Source of the DNA: Bacteroidales bacterium | GTDB lineage: Bacteria > Bacteroidota > Bacteroidia > Bacteroidales > WCHB1-69 | Reading direction: 5' to 3' | NCBI GenBank assembly: GCA_017961265.1 | Contig: JAGCXN010000005.1 | Span: forward strand, 1-37,016 | DNA length: 37,016 bases | Part shown: piece by piece, positions 23,801 to 32,924 of the stretch | Numbering within the stretch: the first letter of the stretch is position 1 | Layout: each line of letters begins with the position of its first letter | Notes under the pieces: generated by a model | The model's database searches: none | What the model saw: only the letters and a program-made list of their open reading frames with translations | What the model was told of the DNA's origin: nothing | Translations under genes and position numbers: made by a program

Positions 23801-25904
23801 ACGACGGGTTCACCGTAAGGTTGATGGTGGTTGTCTTATCACAACCGTTGCCAGCGGGGCGGGTCACGTAATACGTACCGCTCTGCGTGCCGACGGGGAA
23901 GGTCGTATCATATTTCGTATAAGGGAGTTCCGAGCTACAAATAACTTCTGTCACTTCGGCATCACCGTTTGCGACAAGATCAACAAATACATAGTAGATG
24001 TCAGTGCATTCGCCGACACTGACCGTCAAGCGGTGACGTCCGCGGGTCGTGTTCGTTCCGAAAGTATAATCACCCAGATTGCCGTGCCACACGTAAGGCA
24101 GCTCCTTCTGGCAAAGACGAATCGTATCCGGATGATTCATATCCTGCTCAAAGCCCCCAACCACAAGGTGCAGAAGCGTACATTCGCAATCGGTAGAAAG
24201 ATCTCCTCTTACAAGATAGTAGCCTGTTACCGTCCCTTCCTCAAAAGTCGTATCCTTCCATATATAAGGAAGTTGTGATGAACAAATCGTATCTTCCTTC
24301 AAGACCGTGTCTGATGTTGTCACATAAAGAGCCAATGTCACCAGACTGTCGCAGCCGTGCTGTGAGAAACGGCGGAACGTGAAGACCCCACTCTCCGTAC
24401 CTTCACCAAAAGTAGTATCTCTCCACACGACTGGAAGATCATGGGAACAGACACGCAACAGTTCCAGCTGGTCATACGACTTGTTGACCAAAAGATGCAA
24501 CGTCACGATGCTGTCGCACCCCCATTCGGAATGGCGGTTAAAGACATAGTCGCCGGATTCCGTACCTTCCTGAAAGAGGATGTCATTCCATTGGTACGGG
24601 AGGTCGTTTTCACAGATAGTGTCATAACGTTCCTCATAATAGGAAGGATGGACTTGCAGACACAGCTTCACAATGCTGTCACAACCAAACGCAGTGGTGT
24701 CACTGAAAATGAAGATAGAGTCTGTGGAACCCACCTCAAAAGTCGTATCATTCCATATATAAGGGAGCTGGTTCTGACAAAGCACCAGAGTATCATAACG
24801 GTAAACACTCTCATGGATAATAAGTTCCAGCGTATAGATGCTGTCACAAAAAATAGCGGAGGCACGAGGGACTGTATCGTAATAGGTACCCGATTCCGTA
24901 TAGACGGAATCGCGCCACTCATAGCGGTCACAAGACTCCGCGATAGTAGTGTCCCCCTGTACCGAGCAGTAAGTATAGAAAGAGACAGAATCGGAATAGT
25001 CGCTCAGGTTGGCAGGATCACAAGCTGCTTGCACATAGACATCGTAGTTTGTCTGACCTTCCAGTTCCGTAAGGTCTGCATAGGCGTCGGTCACATTCAA
25101 TACTGTGCCTGTGCCGGGGGTGAAGCCGCTCTCTCCATACTCCACTCTCCAAGCCGTCTCCCATGCGCCAGGAGTCCACGCTACATGTGCCGTTGTCATC
25201 ATCACATCCGACACTTGCACCCCGCTGACGGGAGCACACGGCAGGAAGCCAATGGACACATCCGTAATGACCGTATATGCACAGAAATCATTTATACCAC
25301 CCAGACCGCCCTGCTGCCGGAAAGCGAGCCGTGCACCTTGCGGGATTCCCCTTCCATTTAAGGAAAAATGGAAAGTGGCGGCAGTGCTGGCAGGAACCTG
25401 AACCGTCTCTAACAGAACAAAGTTTTCCGCGGCAATCTCACCATTAAAATATCCGAAGGAAAAAACGTACGTATTAACGGTATAATACTGTTTATAAGCC
25501 TGGAAGAATATTTCCACGCCATTCAAATCGCTAGCTATATCAGGGAAAACGGCAAAATTGTTATTTCCGATAGCGGCACCAGTATTCGAGGACAGGATCA
25601 CCAAACCTTTCTCTGTAATTCCATAATTAGGATCTATACTGACATGTGGATGATAACTGCTATCCGTGCCATTATAGAGCGATGACCAACAATCCGGCAT
25701 CACACCACGTACGCCCAATGTTGAAGCGGGATAGTCAGTAAAATCCTCATGGAAAGGGATCGTTGCAGGCACACATTGCGTACTGTCTGGAACATCTGTT
25801 GTCCTCAATTCAGAAGCGAAAGTCGCCACTGGAAGGCCCAAAAGCATCACCAGCATGGCAAAAACGAACAAAATTTCTAACGGAAATAACTTTTTTATGT
25901 TCAT
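20850..25904 (-). CDS. Giant T9SS-secreted surface protein with 22 two-cysteine repeats
   Basis: 1684 residues. Signal peptide about 1-30. A jelly-roll-like N-terminal domain (about 45-222, FHEDFTDYP...CWSS, MAM or choice-of-anchor type) precedes a fibronectin-III-like domain (about 223-312). Residues 318-1528 are 22 repeats of 53-58 residues with the pattern C-x3-LPY-x-W-x-DT ... G-x-Y/F ... GCDS-x-V-x-L-x-L-x-V. Nearly every repeat has two cysteines that could form a disulfide. A PKD-like domain (about 1529-1600) and a T9SS sorting domain (VYPNPTEG ... GTYLLQI) end the protein. A long, rigid surface adhesin or stalk is inferred. The repeats are diverged in DNA sequence, unlike those at 2-735. 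Confidence 0.9.
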   Translation of the reverse strand: MNIKKLFPLEILFVFAMLVMLLGLPVATFASELRTTDVPDSTQCVPATIPFHEDFTDYPASTLGVRGVMPDCWSSLYNGTDSSYHPHVSIDPNYGITEKGLVILSSNTGAAIGNNNFAVFPDIASDLNGVEIFFQAYKQYYTVNTYVFSFGYFNGEIAAENFVLLETVQVPASTAATFHFSLNGRGIPQGARLAFRQQGGLGGINDFCAYTVITDVSIGFLPCAPVSGVQVSDVMMTTAHVAWTPGAWETAWRVEYGESGFTPGTGTVLNVTDAYADLTELEGQTNYDVYVQAACDPANLSDYSDSVSFYTYCSVQGDTTIAESCDRYEWRDSVYTESGTYYDTVPRASAIFCDSIYTLELIIHESVYRYDTLVLCQNQLPYIWNDTTFEVGSTDSIFIFSDTTAFGCDSIVKLCLQVHPSYYEERYDTICENDLPYQWNDILFQEGTESGDYVFNRHSEWGCDSIVTLHLLVNKSYDQLELLRVCSHDLPVVWRDTTFGEGTESGVFTFRRFSQHGCDSLVTLALYVTTSDTVLKEDTICSSQLPYIWKDTTFEEGTVTGYYLVRGDLSTDCECTLLHLVVGGFEQDMNHPDTIRLCQKELPYVWHGNLGDYTFGTNTTRGRHRLTVSVGECTDIYYVFVDLVANGDAEVTEVICSSELPYTKYDTTFPVGTQSGTYYVTRPAGNGCDKTTTINLTVNPSYEIYDTLTICRNELPYRWRNEWLQVGMNTGDYTYNRTSSLGCDSVVYLHLTVNPIYEEVESLVVCESELPVEWRGHIIPRGTTSQDLVYEETTITGCDSTVTLKLTVNPTYRQEVEETICSDELPYTWRDTIFAEGTLGGTYLFEKQSAKGCDSTVIFHLTVNPTKEESVTEDICRAELPYRWRDTVFETGTNSGTFTFHRQTSKFCDSIVTLTLNIHEPYGANEALVVCENELPVVWHGNIIPRGTITGNLVFSGQTSFGCDSIVVLSVVVHPSYRQTVEETICENDLPYTWRDTVFERGTRGGNFYFERQSVKGCDSTVMLKLTVNPSYYYEEEQTICEQDLPYSYRDTVFRAGTASGTYILRRQTTNGCDSVFTLSLTVNPTISRSDELTLCASELPYIYGDTVFGQGSQSGTYVFRRVARTGCDSIVTLNLTINAQGYQMKSYELCDSELPYVTEDTTFPVGTVSGLYNIHYTMPNGCDSLVVIELTVHPVYNETVSMEICENDLPYEWRDTAFATGTTSGVFRFFRESAFGCDSIVTFALIVHPSYEQEETAEVCANAFPFDWRDTTFLEGTESGDFVFSRYSQHGCDSLVTLHLVVNPIYDQEETLTVCQDELPYLWRDILIPIGTPSSTLTFQRQSSDGCDSTVTLHLTVLSTSSQYYSLRICSADLPYVWDVADTTFEAGTVSGTYRFRYTNVLGCDSSVYLNLTVNPSYEILDTLVLCQNELPYPYAFAPNHQITVNMSTGDYIYTRPIATGCDTTIRLHLTINQSFNQYEQLSVCEGDFPIEWRDTTFLEGTVSGTYVFNRVSQAGCDSVVSLMLTVSPLPTASIMTVPNGAVTMLICQSNANTFLWSTGETVNMIVVPTDSAATYTVTVTNSSTGCSNVASIDIAVGIHEQEAVDHNVIVYPNPTEGKVTVNAEGEMISEIRAYSLDGRMVKRVRVADTEAELNFDTLAKGTYLLQIQLQQGDIVRRKLVVR
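21321..24953 (-). repeat. 22 diverged coding repeats (about 165 bp each)
   Basis: In translation each unit starts with a Cys before ELPY/DLPY and ends at GCDSxVxLxLxV. Units 5 and 6 (about 23990-24310) are the most divergent, with CECTLLHL and CTDIYYVF replacing CDS. Unit lengths range from 53 to about 60 residues. Confidence 0.85.
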
Positions 25905-26003
25905 AACTCTTGATTATTTTTCATTCCATAAAAACACAAATAATTCATTTCCAGAAAAATACAAAACACAAAACACCAAAATCCCATTTTCTGAAAAATC
26001 GGG

Positions 26004-26011
26004 CAAAGGTA
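26004..26011 (-). promoter_or_regulatory. -7 box of the giant repeat gene
   Basis: On the minus strand TACCTTTG, about 100 bp upstream of the ATG at 25904, implying a leader of about 90 nt that is A/C-rich. No clear -33 element. Confidence 0.5.
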
Positions 26012-26061
26012 CGAGATTTTCTCAATGGCTACTATTAAAATTTGATAAAAATAACGGGGCG

Positions 26062-26092
26062 TTGAAAACAACTGAAAATCGGTGTACCTTTG
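26062..26092 (+). promoter_or_regulatory. Promoter of the nitroreductase gene
   Basis: TTG (26062-26064), 20 bp, then TACCTTTG (26085-26092), 22 bp before the ATG. It is divergent to the promoter at 26004. The start region TTTGCACCCTCAAAA is shared with the tRNA-His promoter. Confidence 0.75.
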
Positions 26093-26114
26093 CACCCTCA
26101 AAAACTAAATCATT

Positions 26115-26756
26115 ATGGCAGACGGATATTTGGAAAGCCGATACGACGAAGTTTTCGGCGCAAAAGGAAAAAAAGTAGTGGTGAAAAGGATCTCCATCGA
26201 CTCCCTGTTGGAGCGCAACCGCAGCCACCGGGGCTTCCGGAAGGAACACGTTGTGACGGAAGAGACATTGAAAAAGATTGTGGCGGTGAACGCCAAAATC
26301 CCTTCGGCGAAGAACCAGCAGGTGTTCCGGTTCAAGTTGGTGACGAAAGAGACCGGGGCCGACAAGGTGCTGGCCAACATCAAATTGGGAGGGATGCTGC
26401 CGGAGCTGCACCTTCCCTTCGAGGGCACCGAGCCGGAGGCGTTCATCATCGTGTGCAGCACCGTACCCGAAAGCAAGCTGGTGGACATCGACCTCGGCAT
26501 CGCGCTACAGAGCATGTCGCTGAAGGCGGTGGACATGGGCCTCAACGGACTGATTATCGGGGCTTTCAACAAAGGGAACATCACCGAGGAATTCGAGCTT
26601 CCGTATGAGCCGCTGGCCATCCTTGCCATCGGGAGCGGGGCCGAAACCATCCGGTTGGTCCCCATCGGCGCCGACGAGAGCCGTGCCTACTACCGTAACG
26701 CTGAGGGGGTGCATTTCGTGCCGAAGGTCCGGCCGGAGGAATTGGTGATTCCGTAG
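26115..26756 (+). CDS. Nitroreductase family protein
   Basis: 213 residues, the size of FMN-dependent nitroreductases. The N-terminal pattern RNRSHRGFRKEHVVTEETL and IPSAKNQQVFRFKLV matches the flavin-binding start of the family. DIDLGIALQSMSLKAVDMGLNG is the central helix, and PLAILAIG is typical of the C-terminal strand. It likely reduces quinone- or nitro-type substrates with NAD(P)H in the cytoplasm; the natural substrate is unknown. Two REP-like palindromes follow the stop codon before the alpha-2-macroglobulin gene. Confidence 0.9.
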   Translation: MADGYLESRYDEVFGAKGKKVVVKRISIDSLLERNRSHRGFRKEHVVTEETLKKIVAVNAKIPSAKNQQVFRFKLVTKETGADKVLANIKLGGMLPELHLPFEGTEPEAFIIVCSTVPESKLVDIDLGIALQSMSLKAVDMGLNGLIIGAFNKGNITEEFELPYEPLAILAIGSGAETIRLVPIGADESRAYYRNAEGVHFVPKVRPEELVIP

Positions 26757-26758
26757 AG

Positions 26759-26782
26759 ATTCCGCCAGCAAGCTGGCGGAAT
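26759..26782. repeat. REP-like palindrome, copy 4
   Basis: ATTCCGCCAGC-aa-GCTGGCGGAAT: perfect 11-bp arms with the TGGTG tail, starting 2 bp after the nitroreductase stop codon. Confidence 0.88.
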
Positions 26783-26808
26783 GGTGAATTCCAATAAAAA
26801 AAACGCCA

Positions 26809-26834
26809 TTCCGCTGGACGCCAGTCCAGCGGAA
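26809..26834. repeat. REP-like palindrome, copy 5 (variant)
   Basis: TTCCGCTGGAC-gcca-GTCCAGCGGAA: perfect 11-bp arms with a different inner sequence. It forms a pair with copy 4, 26 bp apart, ending 19 bp before the next start codon. Confidence 0.8.
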
Positions 26835-26853
26835 CCCACAAAACCACAATCGC

Positions 26854-29800
26854 ATGAAAAAAGCAATAACCCTCCTCCTCATCACCTTACTGTGCGCAAA
26901 CAACCTACACGCCCAGCATAGTCCGTCCGACATCAAGCAGATTCTCACCACGAATTTTGAGAATCTGTACAAACAATATGACAACGAAGAGGCCTTCGAC
27001 TCCATCCTGCTGAAGGTCAACGGCTATATAGGGGATGTGGAGAAGCGGTATCAGAGCAGTCCGACGGCGGCTGACCTGTGCGAGGCGGCAGTGTGGCACA
27101 GCTACAAGGGCAGTCTCCTCAGCAAGATACTGGAGCAGCAGCGTTGGACGATCTCTTCCCGAACCCAAACGGAATCAGCTAATGGCAGCGACTGGAAGAC
27201 GTGGGACATCACCACCTTTGAACGCAAAATTCTGGAAGAATTTTACGCATCGCTACAAGATAAGGATGTTTTAATGGCCACTTCTTCAAAGGATTATTTC
27301 CAATTATTTGGAATGCCGGATGAAAAAGGGTGCTATCCGAACCTGTACGACCTGCTGGCCTACCGTTTCGCCGACCACCTCAGCAACTTTTCCAGCACAA
27401 GTCCCCGTCCGGCTGAAGAGTTCGACCTGAACCAGACGACCTTTTTCGACACGCAACTGCCTGATTTTGAAACAAAAGATTCTCTTTCCATTCCTTATCA
27501 TTTTTTGAAGACCATACAGGAAATCGAAAGGAAGCACCAAAACGACATAGAGGCGGACTTCCGGCTGTACAACCGGCTTATCCGTCTCAATTACGTGCGG
27601 CAGAACAGTCAGTTGGAGAACAGGGATGAACTTTACCTTGCCGCCCTCCTCATTTTGGAAGAAGACTGCGAACCCGCCTCCGACATCATTAAGCAACTGA
27701 TCTATTACTCACTGGGGAGTTTCTACCACAGTAGAGGAAACAATTCGCAGGAATATCCTGACGATTTCATCACCGCCATCAGCTGGTATGAAAAGGCCAT
27801 TGCAGCTGTTTCTGAAAACGCCTGCGCAAAGACTTGCAAAGAAAATATTCGTAAAATAAAGGAACCGAAGCGGGTCCTGCGCCTTGCTGATGACGTGATG
27901 TATCCGACGGAAAACCTGATGTGTGCCTACAGCAAAGAGTGCGACAAGCTGTATTGGGCGGTTGTCCGCTATACCGACACCTTTGACAAATATCAAAAAG
28001 CGAATGAAAAAATCACGCTGTCGATTGTCAGGCAGGACGTTATTGACATCCATAATACCAAACTTTACCGGACAGACACGACTATGGCAGTGCTGCCTGT
28101 ACTCGAAACTGGACACTACCTGCTGCTGGCAGCCTCGCACAAAATAGCATCCACTATCACCGGAGCACAACTCTGGGAATATGAAATGAGTGCGTTCTAC
28201 ATTTCGCGCCTCCGTGTCAGCTATACCGACGACAGCACCCACATCCATGTGCAGGTATTTGACCGCAAGACGGGCGAACCGCTCCCGGATGTGGAGGTGT
28301 GCCTGACGGCAGAATATTATAATGCCACCCCCTATCGTGCCAACCAACTTACCGATAACAACGGTTGGGTTAAATTTTCCAAATCTGAGATCAATAAAGT
28401 ACTGAAAAACAAATATTATTCATGTTCCATTACCTTAAAGAAGGGTAATGACATTCTCTCTTTGAATATCAACAATCTGGAACGCTACACCTATAAGGAC
28501 AGCCCGCGGGCGACGTGTGCCATCTATACCGACCGCGCCATTTACCGGCCCGGGCAGACCATTGAATGGAAAGCAATTCTTTTTAACCAGAGTAAATATG
28601 ATGAACAGCTGATTCCCAACACAAAAGTCATTGTACAACTGAAAGAGAACAACGGCACACTTATCCACCGTGACACCCTGACTACCAATGAATTTGGCTC
28701 TGTATCAGGAAGTTTCAAAGTTCCCGAAACAGGTTTCTTGGGACAATATGGTATTTTCTTGCTATACAACGGCAAACATACCAATAATAAGTGGGTGGAT
28801 GTGGAAGAGTACAAACGTCCCACGTTCGAGGTGGTGATGGACAAACCCGACGGCACCTACCGGCTCGGGTCGGAAGTGCGGATGAACGGCACGGCGACGG
28901 CCTACGCCGGCTATGCCGTACAGGGCGCAAAAGTCTCCTACCGTATTGTCCGCAACGCCAGTTTCCCGTTCCGCTACTACGGCTGGTGGTTCCGCCCGAC
29001 ACCGACCGTGCCCGCCAAGGAAATTGCCCACGGCGAGTGCACCACCAACGAGGACGGGCACTTCACTATCCGCTTCACCGCCGACGGAGACCCCGACATC
29101 GAACGGAATCTCCCGCTTTACCGCTACACCGTCACCGCCACCGTGACCGACCCGTCGGGCGAGACTCACGAGGTGAGTGCGGTCGTGCCCGTCAGCCAAC
29201 GGACGATCCTGTTTGACGTGGAGGTGCCGGAATGCCTCCGTGCCTACCGGAACGAGAACCGCATCGCCGTCCGCACCAACAACCTTGCGGGCGAGCCGCA
29301 AGCCGCCGAAGTCCGCTACAGCGTGGTACGGATAGCACAGCCCGAAACCTACAAAATAGCGGCACCCTTCCACGTTTCCGGGGCTGCGGAAGCATTCGGC
29401 AGCCGCTTCCCTCAATACGATTTCAAAGGGCAGACCGAGCCCTACCAGTGGAAGGAAACCCAAACGATGGAGTCGGGACAGTTTACCACCTCCGCGTCAT
29501 CGGAAGTGGTTTTGCAAAAGCTTTCGAGCTATCCCACAGGGGCTTACAAACTGAAACTCACCACCACAGACGCTTTCAGACAGACCGTTGAAGAGGAGTA
29601 CATCTTCTATGTCAGCCAAAAAGAGGATAACCTTCCGTTCTACACCGCGCTGTCGGTAACCTGCGACAAGATGACCGCGGCCGTCGGCGAAACCATCACC
29701 TTCGTTATCGGCAGCCGTTTAAAAAAGCAGCCCGTTTACATCCGCATCTTCAATAACGACAAGCTGTTAGAAGAAAAATGGACACATCTCGACAACAGCA

Positions 29801-32800
29801 CCTATCTCTTCAGACATACCGTCAAGAGCGGCGAGGAAGGGAAATTCTGCTGTTATGCCTACACTGCCTGGGAAAACGAGATTTACAGCGAGGAAGCAAC
29901 CATACAGGTGCCTGAGGTACAACGAAAAATCCGCTTTGACTTCGTCACTTTCCGTGACAAACTGCAGCCGGGCGGACAAGAAACCGTCAGGATACGGATG
30001 ACCGACGGCAGCGGCAAGCCCATTTCCGCCGCCGAACTGCTCTGCACCCTTTACGATGCCTCGCTCGACGCTTTCGTCCCACACAGTTTTGTCCAAACGC
30101 TCTTCAGTGACCGGAAGCCGGAATCGAAAGGGCTTTATCGGTCAGGTCCCTATGGCAGAGAATACAATCAATACCTATCTTTTCAGCCCTATTTCAGTTC
30201 CTACGATATTGACTTGCCAAGATGGATGGTCGGACTTCGTCACCTCATTAGCAATCGCTATAGAAATCATGTGGCTAAAGCCCTTGCATCCAGCGAAGGG
30301 ATTTCAAGCTCAAACGGTATGCTCACTACCGTTCGAGGAGCTCGTTCCGATGCGGACGAGATCATTTTGAATGTCGTGGAGGAAGCGGACTTTGAGTTCG
30401 CCCAAGAAGAATCTGTCGAATTAGGCAAATGGGATGGTGAGCCCACGCTTGCTAAAGGTGAAGAGCAAGCAGAAATCCCGCTCCGTTCCAACTTCAACGA
30501 AACCGCCTTCTTCTACCCGTTCCTCACGGTGAAAGACGGTGTGGCGGAGTTTGAATACACCGTGCCGGAAAGCCTCACCAAGTGGAAGATGTTCGGCGCG
30601 GCGCACACCACGCAACGGCAGTACGGCACCTTCGAGAAGTTCGTCGTCACGCAGAAAACGCTGATGACCAGTCCCAATCTGCCCCGCTTCATCTACGAGG
30701 GCGACACGTGGGACTTCGCCGCCAAGGCGGTCAACATGGGCGATGTGGCCCTCAACGGCACGGCCGAGCTGCGCCTTCTCAACGCCGAGGACGGCGCCGT
30801 CCTCTTCTCGCAGGTGCAGGATGTCGCCATCGCGGCCGGAGGCAGCAGCCCCGTAAAGTTCACAGTCGCCATTCCCGAAGGATTGGCCGGCATCCGGTAC
30901 ATCCTCACGGTGCGGGCGAGCGGCGGGGCGAACACCTACAGCGACGGCGAAACCGGCGAGCTGCCCGTCCTCACGCGGCGGCAGATCGTCACCGAGACGC
31001 TGCCCCTGTTCATCACGAAACAGGGAAGCCGCAGCTTCTCCCTCAAGGACCTTCCAGCGTCAAGCAACAGCGTCATCTCCTGCAAGTTGCAGTTCACGCC
31101 CGACCCTCGTTGGAACGCCGTGCTCGCCCTCCCCTACCTAATGGAGTACCCATACGATTGCAACGAACAGATTTTCAGTAAGTTGTACGCCAATACAGTG
31201 GCGGTACACATCATCAGCCAGAATCCCAACTTCTCGAAACTGTTCCAACAGGCGCAGAAAGACCAGCCCGACGCACTTCGCTCCCAATTAGTGCAAAACG
31301 CTGATTTGAAACAGATTCTGCTGGCGGAAACGCCGTGGGTAGCCGATGCGATGGACGAAGACAACGAAATCCAGAACATTGCTTGCCTGTTCGACAAACA
31401 GAACATTACCGAACAGCGGAAAGCGATGGTGCAGAAGCTGGAACGGAACCAGAATGCCGACGGCGGGTGGAACTGGTTCGCCAGCAGACCCAACGAGCGG
31501 AGCAGCCGTTACATCACCCAGCACCTGCTCATCGGCAGCGGCCGTCTGATGGACAAAGGCATCTGCAAAGCGGGCGACAACTTCTTGAAAGAAAACACGT
31601 TGAAAAAAGCCGTGGCGTTCATCGACGATGATGTCCAGCGTGACTACCAAGAGATGAAGAAAAAGTATCCAGAACAACTCAAGGAGGAAAGAATTGACGC
31701 CAACACTCTGCATTATCTCTACGCCCGCAGCTTCTTCCTGAAAATGAAGTCCGCCAACACCGAGGCCTATAAGTTCTATAAAGGTAAGCTTGTGGATTAT
31801 GCTAACGAACTGGACAACATCTACTTGAAGACGATGGCGGCACTGACGCTGTGGCAGAGCAACGCCACCGGCGACCGCGAACTGGCGCAGAAGCTGATGC
31901 TGGAAGTGAAGAGGTGGGCCATCCACTCCGAAGAGTTCGGAATGTACTGGAAGAAGGAGGGTTATGGCTGGTACTGGTACGAGGCCCCCATCGAGCGGCA
32001 GGCGCTGCTGATTGAGGCTTTCCAAACGATTTTGCAGGACGAAGAGTCGGTCAAGGAGATGAAAATCTGGCTGTTACAGCAGAAACGGACGCAGCACTGG
32101 GCCAGCACCCGCTCCACCGCAGACGCCTGCTACGCCCTGCTCCTCGACAAAGGTTCGGAGCGGGACAATGCGGACAGCCACATCACGGTGCGGTTGTGCG
32201 GTGAAACCATCGACTTCGCCGACACGCTGCAACTGCCCGTCAAGCGGGATGTTGAAAGCTGCTTGCAGCACAGCGGCGACGGCACGGTGACGCTCACCCG
32301 TGACAACGACGGGTTGTCGTACGGCGGCGTTTTCGTGCGGTACTACAAGGACATCGACGAGATTGCCGGCACGGGCACGGAGATGCCTCTATCGGTGGAG
32401 CGGCAGCTGTTCAAGGTCAGCTACGGCGAGCGTGGCGAGGTGCTGACGGAGCTTCGGGCGGACGGCGGATTGCAGGTAGGAGACCGCGTGCGGGTGAGGA
32501 TGGTGCTCCGGGCGGACCGCAACCTGGAGTTTGTCCACCTGAAGGACTTGCGTGCGGCGGCGTTCGAGCCGACGGAGACGCTGTCGGGATACCGCAGCCA
32601 GGACGGGCTGTGGTACTACCAGAGTTTCCGCGACGCGTCGGTCAACTTCTTCTTCGACTGGCTGCGGAAAGGCACGTACGTTTTCGAATACACACTGTTT
32701 GTCACGCAGAGCGGCACATACAGCAGCGGATATGCGAGCATCCAGTGCATGTACGCCCCCGAATTCAGCGCCCACAGCGCGGGCAGCGGCAAGCTGGTCA

Positions 32801-32820
32801 TCAAAGAGAGCAAGAAATAG
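26854..32820 (+). CDS. Alpha-2-macroglobulin family protein
   Basis: 1988 residues, the usual length of the large Bacteroidota type. The signal peptide ends near residue 20 (LHAQ). A helical N-terminal region (about 21-350) is followed by a carboxypeptidase-regulatory-like segment (about 466, FDRKTGEPLPDVEV), an MG2 domain (RAIYRPGQTIEWKA at about 561) and the A2M domain (ESLTKWKMFGAAH at about 1239). The thioester motif CNEQ (Cys1436-Gln1439) is intact in YPYDCNEQ. A terpenoid-cyclase-like helical domain and a receptor-like C-terminus follow. Such proteins trap proteases in the periplasm or at the surface. The partner pbpC seen in many genomes is not adjacent here. No sorting domain is present, so retention in the envelope is likely. 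Confidence 0.92.
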   Translation: MKKAITLLLITLLCANNLHAQHSPSDIKQILTTNFENLYKQYDNEEAFDSILLKVNGYIGDVEKRYQSSPTAADLCEAAVWHSYKGSLLSKILEQQRWTISSRTQTESANGSDWKTWDITTFERKILEEFYASLQDKDVLMATSSKDYFQLFGMPDEKGCYPNLYDLLAYRFADHLSNFSSTSPRPAEEFDLNQTTFFDTQLPDFETKDSLSIPYHFLKTIQEIERKHQNDIEADFRLYNRLIRLNYVRQNSQLENRDELYLAALLILEEDCEPASDIIKQLIYYSLGSFYHSRGNNSQEYPDDFITAISWYEKAIAAVSENACAKTCKENIRKIKEPKRVLRLADDVMYPTENLMCAYSKECDKLYWAVVRYTDTFDKYQKANEKITLSIVRQDVIDIHNTKLYRTDTTMAVLPVLETGHYLLLAASHKIASTITGAQLWEYEMSAFYISRLRVSYTDDSTHIHVQVFDRKTGEPLPDVEVCLTAEYYNATPYRANQLTDNNGWVKFSKSEINKVLKNKYYSCSITLKKGNDILSLNINNLERYTYKDSPRATCAIYTDRAIYRPGQTIEWKAILFNQSKYDEQLIPNTKVIVQLKENNGTLIHRDTLTTNEFGSVSGSFKVPETGFLGQYGIFLLYNGKHTNNKWVDVEEYKRPTFEVVMDKPDGTYRLGSEVRMNGTATAYAGYAVQGAKVSYRIVRNASFPFRYYGWWFRPTPTVPAKEIAHGECTTNEDGHFTIRFTADGDPDIERNLPLYRYTVTATVTDPSGETHEVSAVVPVSQRTILFDVEVPECLRAYRNENRIAVRTNNLAGEPQAAEVRYSVVRIAQPETYKIAAPFHVSGAAEAFGSRFPQYDFKGQTEPYQWKETQTMESGQFTTSASSEVVLQKLSSYPTGAYKLKLTTTDAFRQTVEEEYIFYVSQKEDNLPFYTALSVTCDKMTAAVGETITFVIGSRLKKQPVYIRIFNNDKLLEEKWTHLDNSTYLFRHTVKSGEEGKFCCYAYTAWENEIYSEEATIQVPEVQRKIRFDFVTFRDKLQPGGQETVRIRMTDGSGKPISAAELLCTLYDASLDAFVPHSFVQTLFSDRKPESKGLYRSGPYGREYNQYLSFQPYFSSYDIDLPRWMVGLRHLISNRYRNHVAKALASSEGISSSNGMLTTVRGARSDADEIILNVVEEADFEFAQEESVELGKWDGEPTLAKGEEQAEIPLRSNFNETAFFYPFLTVKDGVAEFEYTVPESLTKWKMFGAAHTTQRQYGTFEKFVVTQKTLMTSPNLPRFIYEGDTWDFAAKAVNMGDVALNGTAELRLLNAEDGAVLFSQVQDVAIAAGGSSPVKFTVAIPEGLAGIRYILTVRASGGANTYSDGETGELPVLTRRQIVTETLPLFITKQGSRSFSLKDLPASSNSVISCKLQFTPDPRWNAVLALPYLMEYPYDCNEQIFSKLYANTVAVHIISQNPNFSKLFQQAQKDQPDALRSQLVQNADLKQILLAETPWVADAMDEDNEIQNIACLFDKQNITEQRKAMVQKLERNQNADGGWNWFASRPNERSSRYITQHLLIGSGRLMDKGICKAGDNFLKENTLKKAVAFIDDDVQRDYQEMKKKYPEQLKEERIDANTLHYLYARSFFLKMKSANTEAYKFYKGKLVDYANELDNIYLKTMAALTLWQSNATGDRELAQKLMLEVKRWAIHSEEFGMYWKKEGYGWYWYEAPIERQALLIEAFQTILQDEESVKEMKIWLLQQKRTQHWASTRSTADACYALLLDKGSERDNADSHITVRLCGETIDFADTLQLPVKRDVESCLQHSGDGTVTLTRDNDGLSYGGVFVRYYKDIDEIAGTGTEMPLSVERQLFKVSYGERGEVLTELRADGGLQVGDRVRVRMVLRADRNLEFVHLKDLRAAAFEPTETLSGYRSQDGLWYYQSFRDASVNFFFDWLRKGTYVFEYTLFVTQSGTYSSGYASIQCMYAPEFSAHSAGSGKLVIKESKK

Positions 32821-32901
32821 AAAAGTAACAATTTGAAATACAATAAAATAGCGAAATTGCAAAATTTTCTTCCCACATGCCGTACGGAACGAAAAAAGTT
32901 G

Positions 32902-32909
32902 TACTTTTG
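32902..32909 (+). promoter_or_regulatory. -7 box of tRNA-His
   Basis: TACTTTTG, followed by CACCCTCAAAA, 15 bp before the tRNA-His 5' end. The following bases are the same as downstream of the -7 box at 26085. Confidence 0.6.
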
Positions 32910-32924
32910 CACCCTCAAAACACG

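Noticed and set aside
22563-24278. Long plus-strand frames opposite the giant repeat gene
   Set aside because: They follow the antisense of the coding repeats, have no recognisable domains, and vanish where the repeats end.
21321-24953. CRISPR-like or non-coding tandem repeats
   Set aside because: The units are about 165 bp, lie in one long open frame, are diverged, and have no short repeat-spacer structure.
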